The notes under the pieces are model-generated. The model was not told the DNA's origin. It searched no databases and saw only the letters and a program-made list of their open reading frames with translations. From Epiperipatus broadwayi (lineage: Eukaryota; Onychophora; Udeonychophora; Euonychophora; Peripatidae), in NCBI GenBank assembly GCA_028023455.1, contig JAQFVV010006830.1, positions 1 to 64,000 on the forward strand: DNA of 64,000 bases, in the 5' to 3' direction. Below, piece by piece: positions 24,150 through 40,333 of the stretch. The number at the start of each line of letters is the position of its first letter. Positions within the stretch are counted from its first letter, which is position 1. The translations under genes and the position numbers were made by a program.

Positions 24150-26340
24150 CATTTATCTTTCAAAAGGAAATTTTATTCATAAACCATAAGAATCATTTAC
24201 AAAAAGAAGGCACATTTAATATTAAGTAGTTCTTCTTTCAATTGATTTTTTTTTTCATTTGAAAGTGATCTGTAGTTGAAGGTATCTAAATATAAGATCA
24301 TAATCAAATGGCAAACTGAAATCACAATCAATCGATTCTTAGGATTCTCTGCTTTTGACCATTGAATGTTATTTTGGCTAGAAACTATACAGCATGCTGG
24401 CATTGAGAGCCATAATTTAGTTTTGTCTATTATGATTATAAATATCAATTAATAAAAAAATAATTTACACATATATTTATCCACCTTCAAAAAATCACAC
24501 CTAATATTTTGGTTAAGGACTGTCAGGCAATTAAATATAAAGCTCTTGGAGTTTTTTAATCTTAAAGTCACAGCAAAATACAAATAAACTCATCACACTG
24601 ATTGATAGGTATTGGCACCTAATACATTCATGTTCATTTATTATGTGAATTAGCCATGTAATAATAATTATCTGCAATTATAAGATCATATGATTGGATA
24701 TTAGAAATGCTTCGTTGTAATTTTTAAGGCAAATTACTCATTTTTTTTAAGAATATATGGGTTGAAGATTAACTTTATATATATAAAAAAAGAAAATATT
24801 TTCAATCGCTTAATTTTTTCGATGCATATTTTGTATTATTTAAAAATAGTTAATTACCTTCATGGTTTTCTTTTTTTCTTTATGTCATTTATTAGTGTCT
24901 ATTAATTTAAGATTTATTTTACATTAGCTTGGTTAGTAAATGGTGCTAATATCAATGCTGTTAAGTCATTTTAAAAATTAAATAGGAAAAATTAGAAAAA
25001 AGAGTTCTTTCTTAACCAGCTATTACTCAGCTTGTGAAAATATTTACTTAAACCCTTGATGGAAGAATTCCATTTTGTAGTAACTGAGTATTAGCTAACG
25101 CTAATTTGTATGTGCATATATACATATACTAGTGAACTTTCTTATTAGTTTATTTTAATTAAAAATCCAACTATATGTACACTTATTTGAAATTGCTAAG
25201 TATATTATAATATACATATTAGACAAATATATGTTAGAGATGCTTATTTTTTAGCAAGCTCTTATTTATTATAATTACATTTCAATAAATGCATACATTT
25301 TTACCAATCATGTTTATTATGTTAAAAATAATTGCATTTTATTTAATTTCATATATAAACTTTAAATTTAATAAAGTTCAAATATATCAATAATAATTAG
25401 TCATAATGATATTAATGTAAAGGTGAAATAAAAAAAAGAAGCTTACTGTATATCAATATTCTATATCGAGACATTTCTATGATTGACAATCAGGGATTAA
25501 AAAGCTTAAAAAAAGGTATATCAATAAAATTGGAAGTTCTCTCTATAGGAATAGGCTGCCAATATTTTTCTAAAATCTCATTTGTCTTTGTCAGAGACAA
25601 GTGGCCTGAAGAATTGTTGGATCTCAAGCAATAATGAGACTGAAATAATTGAGAATTATTGTCTTTTCATTATTTATTTTAACAGATAATTTCCCACTCA
25701 TAATTGGAAAAAAATATCTAAAAGAAAAGAATATAGAAATTATTATTCGTTATCTTTAGGGCACCGTTGCCTTAATAAAGATGAATGAGTGAGATAAAAT
25801 TGAAATGTTGGTGACCCATTTGTATAAATGGAAATTTTTTTTAAAAAAAAAAAATTGACTACTGAACTTATAAATTTCCACACATAGAGAACTGATACAT
25901 GGTATGTCCCCAAAATTTTATATTCTATATATAAATGTATAATTCACTATTTAAGATGCTTTTATTTTTCCTTAGTCATCATAACATATATTTTTTGTAA
26001 TTACAACAAATCTCATTTTTATATTTTATACATATATACGGTCAAATAAAAAGTTATAATTTTTAACTTAATAAAAATGATTACATTTATGTATTTATTA
26101 AAATGTGTTTGTTGTGATAAATAGTTGCTCAAAAATAAGTCATTAAAAAGATAATTTATTCATAGTACATTAATAAATAGAGAAAATGGTATGAAACATT
26201 TGATCGATTTTGCAATATAGGACCTACTAAAAGATCTGATCGTTTCAAGTATATTTTAATAGCTGTGGCCATGAATTCACACATTTTGTGGTAAATGTTT
26301 GAATGTAAGAGTAAGACCCATGTAACTTTTTAAAAGTATA
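24150..26340. other. AT-rich DNA, nothing recognised
   Basis: No coding, repeat or RNA signal could be supported. The frames in this span lack any motif. Confidence 0.5.
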
Positions 26341-26343
26341 TAT

Positions 26344-26456
26344 AAAATACAAAACCATAAAACAATACAATACTAGACAAAAATCCAAACTTTATCAATA
26401 TTCTTACAGGCTCATGGTTTCATCTAGTATTGTATTGCTTTATAGTTTTGTATTTT
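26344..26456. repeat. Inverted repeat (34-bp arms)
   Basis: AAAATACAAAACCATAAAAC...at 26344-26377 is mirrored by 26423-26456 (TCTAGTATTGTATTGCTTTA...), with one or two mismatches, around a 45-bp loop containing ATTCTTACAGGCTCATGG. It could be a small foldback element or a terminal fragment of a Penelope-type repeat. Confidence 0.8.
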
Positions 26457-26787
26457 ATTTATTACTAGTATAGTGTTAGGCAGTTTTGAATTTTATATAT
26501 ATTGTACATGTTTTAAAGTTGAGGTTTCTATGTTTATATATAATGTCAGTTATCATCATTATCATCAACCATTATTTATCAATCTCCTGCAAGATGAATG
26601 TCTCTCTAAGTTTAATCTATCCTCTCTGATCTTTATATTTTATTCTTCAAATTACACCTGCACAAGTTCTTATTTCATCCATCCATCTCACATGTGGTAT
26701 TTTTTTGGATCTTCTACAATGTCTTGGAATCCAGTTTAAGGTTTTAATTGTTTCTCTATTATAATCTCTTCTAGCAATATATCCAGC

Positions 26788-27225
26788 TTAACTCCACTTG
26801 AGACTTTTAATTCTTACAATAATGTAAATAACACCTAGTTGTTCTTTTATCAGTGCATTATGTTTTTGATCTCCTCTTGTTACTGCTAACATGCATTCCT
26901 CCATACATATTTGAGTGGTCTGAAGTCTCTGTACTGCTCTTCTAATAAGTGTCAAAGTCTCAGATCCATCAGTAAAAACTAATAAAACATATTTATTAAA
27001 AACTTTTCTTTTCAAATACATTGGCATATTCCCATTTAATATTAAGTTATTTCTACCAAAAGCACTCCAACAAAATTTACTTCTACAATTAATTTCATCC
27101 ATTATGTTTCCATCTCTAGTAATAATCTGAGTGAAGCATTTGTAGTTGTTAACTTTTTCTAACTCAACATAATTAATCCTTATTCTTATCTTTTGAGAAA
27201 ATTCATTGACCATTACGTTAGACAT
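26788..27225 (-). pseudogene. RTE LINE C-terminal region of the polyprotein
   Basis: A 145-codon open stretch: EKVNNYKCFTQIITRDGN (the YKYLGxxIxxDG segment after the palm), then EINCRSKFCWSAFGR, then PMYLKRKVFNKYVLLVFTDG, then LIRRAVQRLQTTQICMEECM and RIKSLKWS. This is the standard region following the reverse transcriptase palm in RTE/BovB proteins (LKxKVFNxxVLPVLTYGxETW, RRLxxxQRxMERxML). The initial Met is internal to the element's frame, not the true start. The frame stops just before the usual WAGHVAR segment. Confidence 0.8.
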
Positions 27226-27644
27226 TTTAACATTTACTTTTAGTCTTATACTTTAACTGATAACTCATATGACATTTCTTGAATCTCTGAAGCATTATTT
27301 GTAAAACAAACTACATCATCTGTAAAATCTAAATGTCTTAAATAATCTCCATTTACTTTTACTTCTCTAGCTTCTTATTTTAATGCATAAAATACTTCTT
27401 GCACCAGTGCTATAAAAAGTTTTAGAGATCCGGAGTTGTCCTGTCTTACATCATTTGTAATGTTAACATTCCTAGTATTATTATGTAATCTAATTGTTAC
27501 TGTTGCACTTACATAAAAATTTTTCATATAAATATTCTTTATAAAATGACAATATCATGGGTCTATGTTTTGATGATTCAATGTTTTAATCACTGAAAAA
27601 ATGATTATTAAATAAGATGCCTTTTCATAATTTACAAATCCAAA

Positions 27645-27899
27645 TTATAATGGAAAATCATATTCATTTGTCCTTTCTATAATTTTTCTCAATATATGAA
27701 TATGGTCTAATGTACTAAAACCATTTTTAAATCTAGCTTGTTCTTTAAACAGATTAAAATCCAATGTTCTCTGTAGATGAGTTGTAATTATCTTGATAAA
27801 ATGTTTGCACAAAACAGATAAAATACTAATATGTCTATAATTTCTAATATTATCTTTACCACCTTTTTTAAATATTAATATTAATATTGAATTCTCCAA
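27645..27899 (-). pseudogene. RTE LINE reverse transcriptase, N-terminal fingers and palm start
   Basis: An 84-codon open stretch reading ENSILILIFKKGGKDNIRNY, RHISILSVLCKHFIKIITTH, then FKEQARFKNGFSTLDHIHIL. It matches the reverse transcriptase opening WxNAxIxLIxKKGDxxxxxNYRPISLLSxxYKxFxxII and EQAGFRxGxSTxDHI. The diagnostic Pro of NYRPIS is His here. The palm with the catalytic F/YADD lies in the gap 27226-27644, broken by stops. Confidence 0.85.
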
Positions 27900-28857
27900 T
27901 CATCTGGCACATTTTTATCATTTAGACAAATGTTTTCTATTTCTTCACCTGCTTCTTTTAATATAGAAATTATAATTCCATCATTATCTGCATTTTTTTC
28001 CTCATTCATAAACTGAATTCTACATCTCACTTCTTCATTTAAAATCCTAGTCAATTCAGAAGATATAATAGTTGTAGGAGGTATTTGCTCTTTATTACTG
28101 TATAATTCTTGATAGAATTCTTCTACTTATTTCATGATGTTATCTCTCTTTTTAGTAATACTTCTGTCTTTTTTTCTTATTGCAGATATAAGTTCCCTTT
28201 CAATATTGAAATGTTATTTTACACTCTTGAGACTTTTATTCCCTTCTATAACTTTCCTTGCAAATTCACAATTACACTTTGTTATATCATTATCAACTCT
28301 TTTTCACACCAATTTAAAAATATTCAATCTTTCTTAATGCATAATTTTTATATATCTTCATATTCCTTTTTTCTTTATAAATTCTCTATTCTCAATAGAA
28401 ATTTTATTAGTCATTTGTTGTTTTGTTCTACCAGTCTTTGTTGCAGTTTTTAAAAGTATATCAGTTGTTTTTTATTAGTTCCATTCAAATCTGAATCATA
28501 TTCAAAATCTGCTAATATTTAAAAATGATTTGCAAGATCTAATTAAAATTTATTAGAGTGTTTGTGAAGATTAGTAATATCAATTGTGCATATGTTTTTT
28601 TTTTAATTTTTGCCTCTTTAATTTTGCATTAACACATATCTTACTTACTGCATACTAATTGATGATCACTTTCTGTGTTGAATTTATTAAAGTCATTACT
28701 ATCTTGAAATAGATATTTTTTGTTAGCCAAAATATAATTCAATTATGCTGTACTTTCATTTGGATGCTTCCATGTCCACTTTTTCCTTTTAACACTTTTC
28801 TGAAAAAAAAAATCATAATAATAGTTTTTTCTTTTTCTACAAACCCACAAGTCTATG

Positions 28858-29058
28858 TCATATATCATATATATTACCATAATCAAATTTACCTAGATTA
28901 TTTTCATCTTTCACATGTTTACCAATTCTTGCATTAATGTTTCCCATAACAATTTTAAAATGTAGATTAGTCTGATCAAAAGCTTTTTGTACCATATAAA
29001 AATCTATTACTTCATCACTATAAGAAATTGCTGGAACATAAATTAAAATTATCTGCAT
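28858..29058 (-). pseudogene. RTE LINE endonuclease fragment
   Basis: A 66-codon open stretch giving IILIYVPAISYSDEVIDFYM, then KIVMGNINARIGKHVKDENN, LGKFDYGNIYD. It corresponds to the central part of the apurinic-like endonuclease: the VYAPT strand and the VMGDFNA loop, where the metal-binding Asp of GDFNA is Asn here. Flanking sequence on both sides continues the domain in other frames. Confidence 0.85.
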
Positions 29059-29299
29059 CGGCTATCTGCTATTAAGTTGAATAACTAATCTTGCAAGTTT
29101 GTCCAATACACTATCAATCTTCCCAATGTTGTTTTTTTCCATTTTTATTTATACTGAATCTTATTTGTATTTTTAATATTTGAGTATTTGTAGTAAATTA
29201 CATGTCCACTTTTTAAATCAATTGTCTCTTCATCTTTGTTTATACCTTTACAAAGTCCAATAATGTTAGATATATTAATTTTTACTTAACCATTAATGT

Positions 29300-29760
29300 G
29301 ATATATGACTTAGACATAATCTCTAGTTCAATGAATTATTTGTAGTAATACATTAATGTATTTGCCTGAATATTGTTGACAAAATTGTAAATACAGAGAA
29401 TTGGATATTTATAAATCAAATTGTAATAATTTAATATTGTCAAATAGACTGAACAAATGACAAAGACACATTTAAGAGATAGAGACCTAGGCTAACTGGT
29501 GAATGTTTGAAATGAAAAAATTTGGACTCAGTTGTGTTTTAAGCTGTTTTTATTCATATATTTCAAAAATGTGTGGGATGTGAAGGTGTTAATGATATTA
29601 TATATAAAAGAAAAAATATGAAGAATTATTTCATGTGTACAAATCCATATAGAGAAATATCTCAAATTGATAAATGATTAGTAATATGTTGTTGGTGTCA
29701 AAGATGTGAAGATAGAAAATTTCACACTTGTAAATCAATTTGAAATACATTATATATAAA
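29300..29760 (+). repeat. Dispersed repeat family R2, copy 2
   Basis: Collinear with 11640-12130 as described for copy 1, with substantial divergence and small gaps. It starts close to the 5' boundary of the RTE copy, which suggests the LINE landed beside or inside it. Confidence 0.4.
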
Positions 29761-30172
29761 GTAACATGAATATGATCTTCAAGAATATAATTGCCTTTTG
29801 TTAACCTGTAATTAGATAAATTTTAGTATTTATTATAGGAATTCAAATTAAATATTGGTAATTTATTAAAAATTATCTTAATTAAATTTTTGATTTTTCC
29901 CAAAGTAGAACTTTTACTCTTATTGCAGAATTGATATTTTTTCTGTTCCACTTATATACATTTCATCTGAGTAATAAGAGTAGCTCAGTATTCAAAGGTA
30001 TTTCTAATAAAACTATTACCACTGATTCTAGAAACATCAACTTTTATAATGCTACCCATAGTGACCAGATGCAAACTGTTAAAGATATTAGCTTTAAAAT
30101 AATAAAAATTATACATAGAAAAAAACTAAACAACATAATAACAATATTTTTTTTTAAATCCCCATATTTACA

Positions 30173-30420
30173 TACATATATTAACCTTAAGTAGTAATTT
30201 ATACATAAGAATCATGTCTCAATGCATTTATCTCTTTTTTATGATTATAGTTAATGCTTTATTTATGTGACTATATAAACATTAATATCAATAGTTACAT
30301 ATATATTTACCTTAAGTAATAATTTATACATAAGTATCATGTCTCAATATATTTATCTATTTTCTCATGATTTTAGTTAATGAATTATCTATATGACTAT
30401 ATAAATTGTTAACAGTATTA
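30173..30420. repeat. Tandem duplication, about 125-bp unit
   Basis: Two adjacent copies (about 30173-30297 and 30298-30420) share TTTATACATAAG, ATCATGTCTCAAT, ATTTATCT, TCATGATTTTAGTTAATG-like and GACTATATAAA segments in the same order at roughly 90% identity by eye. Confidence 0.85.
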
Positions 30421-31169
30421 TCACTTTCAAAAAGACTTTAATATTTGTCTAAATTGCATATTGTTACTAAATTTGTAATGAATTGAAAGGATGCTAGTCT
30501 TTCACATGCATTTACATTATTTCTCAGACAGCCAATATCCCTTCAATTTATTACAAAAAGACTTTAATAATGTGGCAAAATGAATTCTATTTTTGTTATA
30601 TACTTCATATTTTCTATGACCTTAAGGACATTTTTACAATATGTCTCAATTGCAAATGATAGTTATAACTTGACCTGATGCTCAGTGCTCATAAATATCT
30701 TATATTATTTATGATAAAGATGATAGTGTATTAAAATTATGCTTTGCTTTTAGGATAAAAACACTATCAATCACCTTATCAACTTAGTTACATTAAAATC
30801 TTGATCTTATAGTTAAAAATAGATTGGTATCATTTATCAACCCAATATTTTGGGAAGATAACTGAGTTGAATATGGATTGACTATATCCTTAAATATTAA
30901 AACATTTTTCAAGATAAATCTAGACTAATTATTAAACTATCAGACCCTTTGTTGAACTTTCTTATTTTATTTGAATATAATTACTACAAACAGTGTTAAA
31001 TTTCTGTGATGATTGCTGGAAGTTCTTAAAATTACTTGTAAAATTTGGCTAAAAATATCATTTCACTTATTTGATGTTTTTTATTCTGGAGAAAAAAAAT
31101 TATGTAAGACATTATGAATAAATAATAAAAGTAAAATTATCTTTATATTATGCTGACAAAATTATATGT
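30421..31169. other. AT-rich DNA, nothing recognised
   Basis: No supported feature. A short phrase AAAAAGACTTTAATA recurs twice (30431 and 30556) but is too simple to interpret. Confidence 0.5.
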
Positions 31170-31650
31170 TATATGTATCATATTTAAATACATTTATATT
31201 ATCTATACCAAACTAAATGTAATTATAAGGACTTAAACTCAGAATTTCAAGTTCCCACAACTATCAACTTTATCTTATACAACCAATGCACATGACTACA
31301 CACATATGAAAAAGATAAATGATCTTCAATATAAGTATTTTGACATGAAGCAGCACTTGTTAGTTGGTTCAGATCCTCTCCCACACATATATACAATTAG
31401 TGCTTAGTTTATATTAAGATAGAAAATCTTCAAACTTTAATGGAGAAGTGTCAATCTTCTTCACTCTCCATCTCTTCAGCTACCCATATCATTAAAAATA
31501 TGAGGAGGAACACACAAATCTGATGCCAATATTATTGTAATATCCATGTTGACTTTAAGTCATTCTGATCTCTCATATATAGGTCCTTTACATGTCCATT
31601 TAAAAATACAGAAGAGGCATGGGCAGAAAATAAGCTAAATATGTAATATA
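31170..31650 (-). repeat. Repeat family R1, copy A (inverted)
   Basis: About 450-bp repeat. On the minus strand it runs from TGCCCATGCCTCTTCTG through AAAGTCAACATGG, CCATATCATT-type and GATAGCAAATCTTC-type landmarks to a tRNA-like end: a TATAAGAT..AGTTGATAG A-box-like stretch and the B-box-like GAGTTTAAGTCC, then TTATAATTACATTTAG. It sits head to head with copy B, the two separated by a palindromic AT-rich junction at about 31630-31670. Confidence 0.8.
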
Positions 31651-31654
31651 TAAA

Positions 31655-32120
31655 TACATATAAATGTATTACATATTGCTAGTACCCTTTTTGTACATTA
31701 GAATGGATATATAAAGGTTTTATATATGAGGGGGTTCAGAATGACTTAAAAGTCAACATGGGTATGAGAATAATATTGACATAAAGAAGGGTTTGAGTGT
31801 TGAATTCTTGGATTTTCAATGATGTGGATGGGTGAAGAGTTGGGGGGTGAAGAATATTGAAGTTTGTCCATTAATGTTTGAAAATTTGTTATCTTAATAT
31901 AAACTGAGCGCTGATTGTATGTATGTGTGGAAGATAGTGATCTGGGTCAAGTAATGAATGCAAATTGCATATACTGGAGATTATTTATCATTTTCACATG
32001 TGATCATATATATTGGTTATATAAGATGTAATGGATTGTGGTGCAGAGTTGAAAGTCTGAGCTCAAGTCCTTATAGTTACATTAAGTTTAATATAGATAA
32101 TATACATGTATTTAAGTGTT
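31655..32120 (+). repeat. Repeat family R1, copy B
   Basis: Direct-strand copy sharing GTCAACATGGGTATGA, TTGGATTTTCAATGAT, GGATGGGTGAAGAGTTGG, TATAAACTGAGCGCTGATTG and the tRNA-like end with the B-box-like GAGCTCAAGTCC at about 32060. It is followed without a gap by copy C in the same orientation. The 88-codon frame here is incidental. Confidence 0.8.
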
Positions 32121-32550
32121 ACATATTCAGCCTGTTTTTGCCCATCCCTCTTCTATATATTTTAATGGACATAAATGTACTATATGTAAGGTTTCAGAGT
32201 AACTTAATGTCAACATGGGTATGACAATAATATTGACATCAATAAGAGCTTTGCTTGTTACATCCTTGGATTTTCAATGATATGGATGGGTGAAGGGTTG
32301 AAAGATGGAGAAGACTGATGCTTCTCTATTAAAGTTTGAATATTTGCTATCGTAATATAAACTGAGCACTGATTGTGTATATGTGTGAGAGAGATCTAGA
32401 CCAATTAATGAATACTGGTTCAGTACAGAATATTATATTGGAGATCATTCATCTTTTTCTCATGTATATGGTCATGTCAATTGATTATATAACATGAAGT
32501 GAATAACTGTGGGGGCTTGAACTTCTAAGTTCATATATATATACATATAT
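32121..32550 (+). repeat. Repeat family R1, copy C
   Basis: Tandem with copy B and collinear with it: TTTTTGCCCATCCCTCTTCT, GTCAACATGGGTATGACAAT, TTGGATTTTCAATGATATGG, AATATAAACTGAGCACTGAT. The terminal tRNA-like part has decayed (GGGGGCTTGAACTTCTAAGTTC) and gives way to a short TA run. Confidence 0.8.
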
Positions 32551-32561
32551 TGCATATGCAT

Positions 32562-33048
32562 TTGCAAAAAGGAAAAATTAAATTAGTATTCTGAAATACC
32601 AATGTTGAGATTTTAATGTGGTAAAATAAATAATTTTTTTGTAAATTTTATATATATGGTTTCATAATATTATTTTCAGGAAATTCTGTCTAGTAAAAAT
32701 AAAATAGCTAAATAGCTGACATTTCAGTATAATAACAACGGCTTTCCTCAGAGCTTCCTCTTTATCAAATCTTAAGAATGTGTGTACGATTTAAAATCAT
32801 TATTTTAACAATATTTGAAAAAAGCTATTGGAGGATATTATTTAAAACTTCTCAACCATTAGCATTTGAGTATGAGAAGAAAATAATAAATGGAAAAAAT
32901 AACGGTTTTAAATCTCATACACATTCTTATGATTTTAGAAAGAAGAAACCCTGAAGATTGTACTAAAACATCAGCTATTTCGCTATTTTATTTTTTTACT
33001 ATGCATAATCAGAAAATAATACTATATATTCATCATATATTCATGAGG

Positions 33049-33050
<2 letters not shown>
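32562..33050. other. AT-rich DNA with a hammerhead-like motif
   Basis: Mostly featureless except for the motif at 32715-32760, listed separately. Confidence 0.45.
32715..32760 (-). ncRNA. Hammerhead-like motif (degenerate)
   Basis: On the minus strand CTGAGGA (32751-32745) is followed 20 bases on by GAAATGTCAGC (from 32725). CUGANGA...GAAA spacing suits a hammerhead, and GTC follows at the right place. The intervening stem II (AAGCCGTTG...ATACT) no longer pairs well, so this is at best a relic. Confidence 0.3.

Positions 33051-33051
<1 letters not shown>

Positions 33052-33118
<67 letters not shown>
33052..33118. repeat. (TA)n microsatellite
   Basis: A pure TA run of about 33 units, producing a Tyr/Ile frame that is not a gene. 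Confidence 0.97.
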
Positions 33119-33120
<2 letters not shown>

Positions 33121-33697
33121 TGTGTGTGAGCACCAATCACACATACATATGTAAAAATATGATAAATTACAATCAAATATAAGTGAATAATACAAGATTA
33201 TAAGACATAATCGCTGAAGAAACAGTATAGTAGAAGTGTTAATGTCTCCATGGTAATTTTTTTATCAATAAAAAAGATCATCTTTTGCTGGCTACGACAG
33301 ATTATATATAATAACAAATTTAGTTTTCAGTAATTTACCAGGTTATCAAGGGTGTACCAATGTAAAGATTTCATGTTTCTAAATATCGTGATGAATAAAA
33401 GTTGTTCATGAAATACAATTTTTGTATACTTCTTTATATTTGTAACATCATACATTTGAAAAAAAAAGGGTATTTATAAAAAATAAAATTACTGTGTTAT
33501 ATATACCCCATAATATTACAAGAATTAAAAAAACATATATTAATTGCATTCTGGTCGCCAATGTTTTATAAGTGACAGCAATATTTTTTACCTCATGTTG
33601 CAGCACTGGAATAAAGATGTGCTCAAACAACTTTGACTGTTTCGCTGTTTTTTTCTATAGCACTAATGCACAAGCCCTTAACTATTACATACACATG

Positions 33698-33712
33698 CAC
33701 ACACACACACAC

Positions 33713-33749
<37 letters not shown>
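33698..33749. repeat. (CA)n-(TA)n compound microsatellite
   Basis: About nine CA units pass through CCCA into about 17 TA units. Confidence 0.95.
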
Positions 33750-33752
<3 letters not shown>

Positions 33753-35103
33753 GCACACTCCATTCCATTATTTATTACACAAATAATATATATATATGCA
33801 AACACAAAAAACAAATATGTTTAGCATTAATTGTTTATAGTAAAATCTTTTAAAATGATATAAAAATATAATTATATTAATGCATAAAACACCCCTAACT
33901 TCTCAATTACAGATTTTTAAATAAATTTTATGCACTTCAATAAAAAGATAGTAATAAGTCATAGAGTTTAGTGATTGCAAAACTCATGATGGCTACATTA
34001 TATTAGAGTAAAAACTTTTATAAATCAATGCTTGGATACTAATGAGTGATTCTATTATTATATCTGCGAGCATGTTTGAGAATAATTTAATAAGGATCAA
34101 TTGAATGTCTCCAACTATTTCCAACATAGATTTTGCTCATCTTATTTTTTTTTTATGTAATTTAAATAAAAAAAGAAAAATGTTATCATTAGACACTTTT
34201 TAAAAAAAAAAAAAAAGTACCTTGCAGATTGTATAAAAGTCAGACGAGTTAGTGGGTTTTTCCATTATTTTTTCCTGTTTCTTATCTTGCCTTGGCTGCT
34301 TCTATCTTTAATGATTTTTAATTTAGCTAAACAGTTTCAATCAATTTTTTATACATTTTTTTTTACATCCCTATTTCTATACTCAGACAAAATTGATATC
34401 AGAAAAATATTGATTTTTTTTTTAATAATACCTTTAGCATTTTCTTTTTCCGGCTATATTTAAAACAAAAATTAACCATGTCATACTTTAATATAAATGA
34501 ATTGCACAAGATATTCATTCACTTTTTAAAAATAATATATATGTATAACTTCCAATCATTATTGATTTTTTGCACGATCAACATCTCTTTAAGCTTAATC
34601 CTGTTTTTTTGATTCAAAGTTTCTTCTCAATACCATTTTTTGAGAGTCATTATCTCATATATCTATATAATAGTGTTCTTTCTTTCTAATTCTGTTATAG
34701 TATTTTAGCGTAGGTTACTGATATCAATCTTTTAATCCCACCCTCTAGAGATTCCTTGGAAAAAAATAAGTGATCTTTTAAACCACGGTTATATGCGCCA
34801 TTCTCTTATTCTAATATTTTAATAGTTATTTTACGATATGAATTTGATAAAAAACATTTAGTAATATTATATATATTATAACTTTTCATGGTGTGTCACT
34901 TGCTCTTGAATTTATAGTTATCATCATGAAAGCCCAAAATATACTCCATTGTAGTCGTCTACAGATGATCCAATAATTATATAGCCACAAAACTTATTTT
35001 GAATATAATTTAACACTAAGTATGAATGTGACTATCATATTCATCGTCAAATCGGATTATAATTATAGTCTGATAACTTTATCATTCTTATTGCATTGCC
35101 AAA
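33750..35103. other. AT-rich DNA; one TATA-box-like sequence
   Basis: TATAAAAG at 34232-34239, followed by AGTCAGACGAG, resembles a core promoter on the plus strand, but no coding frame or other promoter element follows. Otherwise nothing is recognised. Confidence 0.3.
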
Positions 35104-35312
35104 TCCATATTATAATATCATTTATGTTCTTTATTATTTTTTACAATGCTTTTTTACAATCCACTATTGACAGTTTCGATTGCCCCAGCAATCTTCTTCA
35201 GAACTTCTTATGAAAATTGCTGCAGCAATCAAAACTGTCAATAGAGGATTGTAAAAAAACTATTGTAAAAAGTAATACAGAATATAGATGATAGTAATAT
35301 TATATAGACTGA
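35104..35312 (-). mobile_element. Foldback (hairpin) element with about 85-bp arms
   Basis: 35104-35182 and 35225-35312 are inverted copies (central parts CTATTGACAGTTT(C/T)GATTGC, then TTTTTTACAAT twice), around a roughly 40-bp loop. On the minus strand the loop edge reads CTGAAGA, then a perfect 6-bp hairpin GATTGC/GCAATC with loop TGGG, then GAAACTGTC: the CUGANGA - stem II - GAAA - GUC order of a hammerhead, with one extra A before stem II. Stem I pairs poorly. No coding capacity. Confidence 0.7.
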
Positions 35313-35681
35313 TAATAAATCTAAATTACTTTATATCTCATGTTTGAATCATATCATTACCATATTCTAGTGTACAATAAGACATTATTTATTCTTTTGA
35401 AATTATATTGATAGAAACTATAAATGAATAATTCACATTAACATTTAATAATGAGAACCTTCTATTTTGATCAATTTTATCAACATATATTTATGGGTTA
35501 CAATAATTCTATGAACAATGTATTAAACTGTTTGAAAATAAATAAATAATAAAGATTAATTAGAATAGATCACATTAAGTTTTTCTATACTTAAAATAAA
35601 ATAATCTAATCAAAATAATCGTAAATACTAAAGGAATCTTGATACTATGCTGCATAAACTTTAATCACTGTGACTTTTACA

Positions 35682-37315
<1,634 letters not shown>

Positions 37316-37350
37316 CTGATGAAGACTTCAGAGGAATTGAAACTGTCAGG
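37316..37350 (+). ncRNA. Hammerhead-like motif (degenerate)
   Basis: CTGATGA (37316-37322), then AGACTTCAGAGGAATT, then GAAACTGTCAGG (from 37339). Box order and spacing match a hammerhead with GTC as cleavage triplet, and the GAAACTGTC end is the same as in the element at 35.2 kb. Stem II pairs only partly, so it is probably a relic. Confidence 0.35.

Positions 37351-40333
<2,983 letters not shown>

Larger units (their letters stand above)
26545..29280 (-). mobile_element. RTE-type LINE, copy 1 (decayed but nearly full length)
   Basis: Reading the minus strand from 29280 to 26545 gives endonuclease, linker, reverse transcriptase, C-terminal region and a 3' tail in the order expected of the RTE clade (BovB-like), which encodes one protein with an apurinic-type endonuclease and a reverse transcriptase. 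The 3' end carries a short GATGATAATGATGATAA simple-repeat tail at about 26550-26570, typical of RTE rather than poly(A). Numerous stops and frameshifts make it inactive. Some A+T-rich shift has decayed it less than the Jockey-like copy at 5.7 kb. RTE machinery of this kind could have mobilised SINEs. Confidence 0.8.

Noticed and set aside
28109-28453. 114-codon plus-strand frame, hydrophobic
   Set aside because: It is the antisense shadow of the RTE LINE linker region.
34232-34239. TATAAAAG as a promoter
   Set aside because: A perfect TATA word is expected often in DNA this AT-rich, and nothing downstream supports a transcript.
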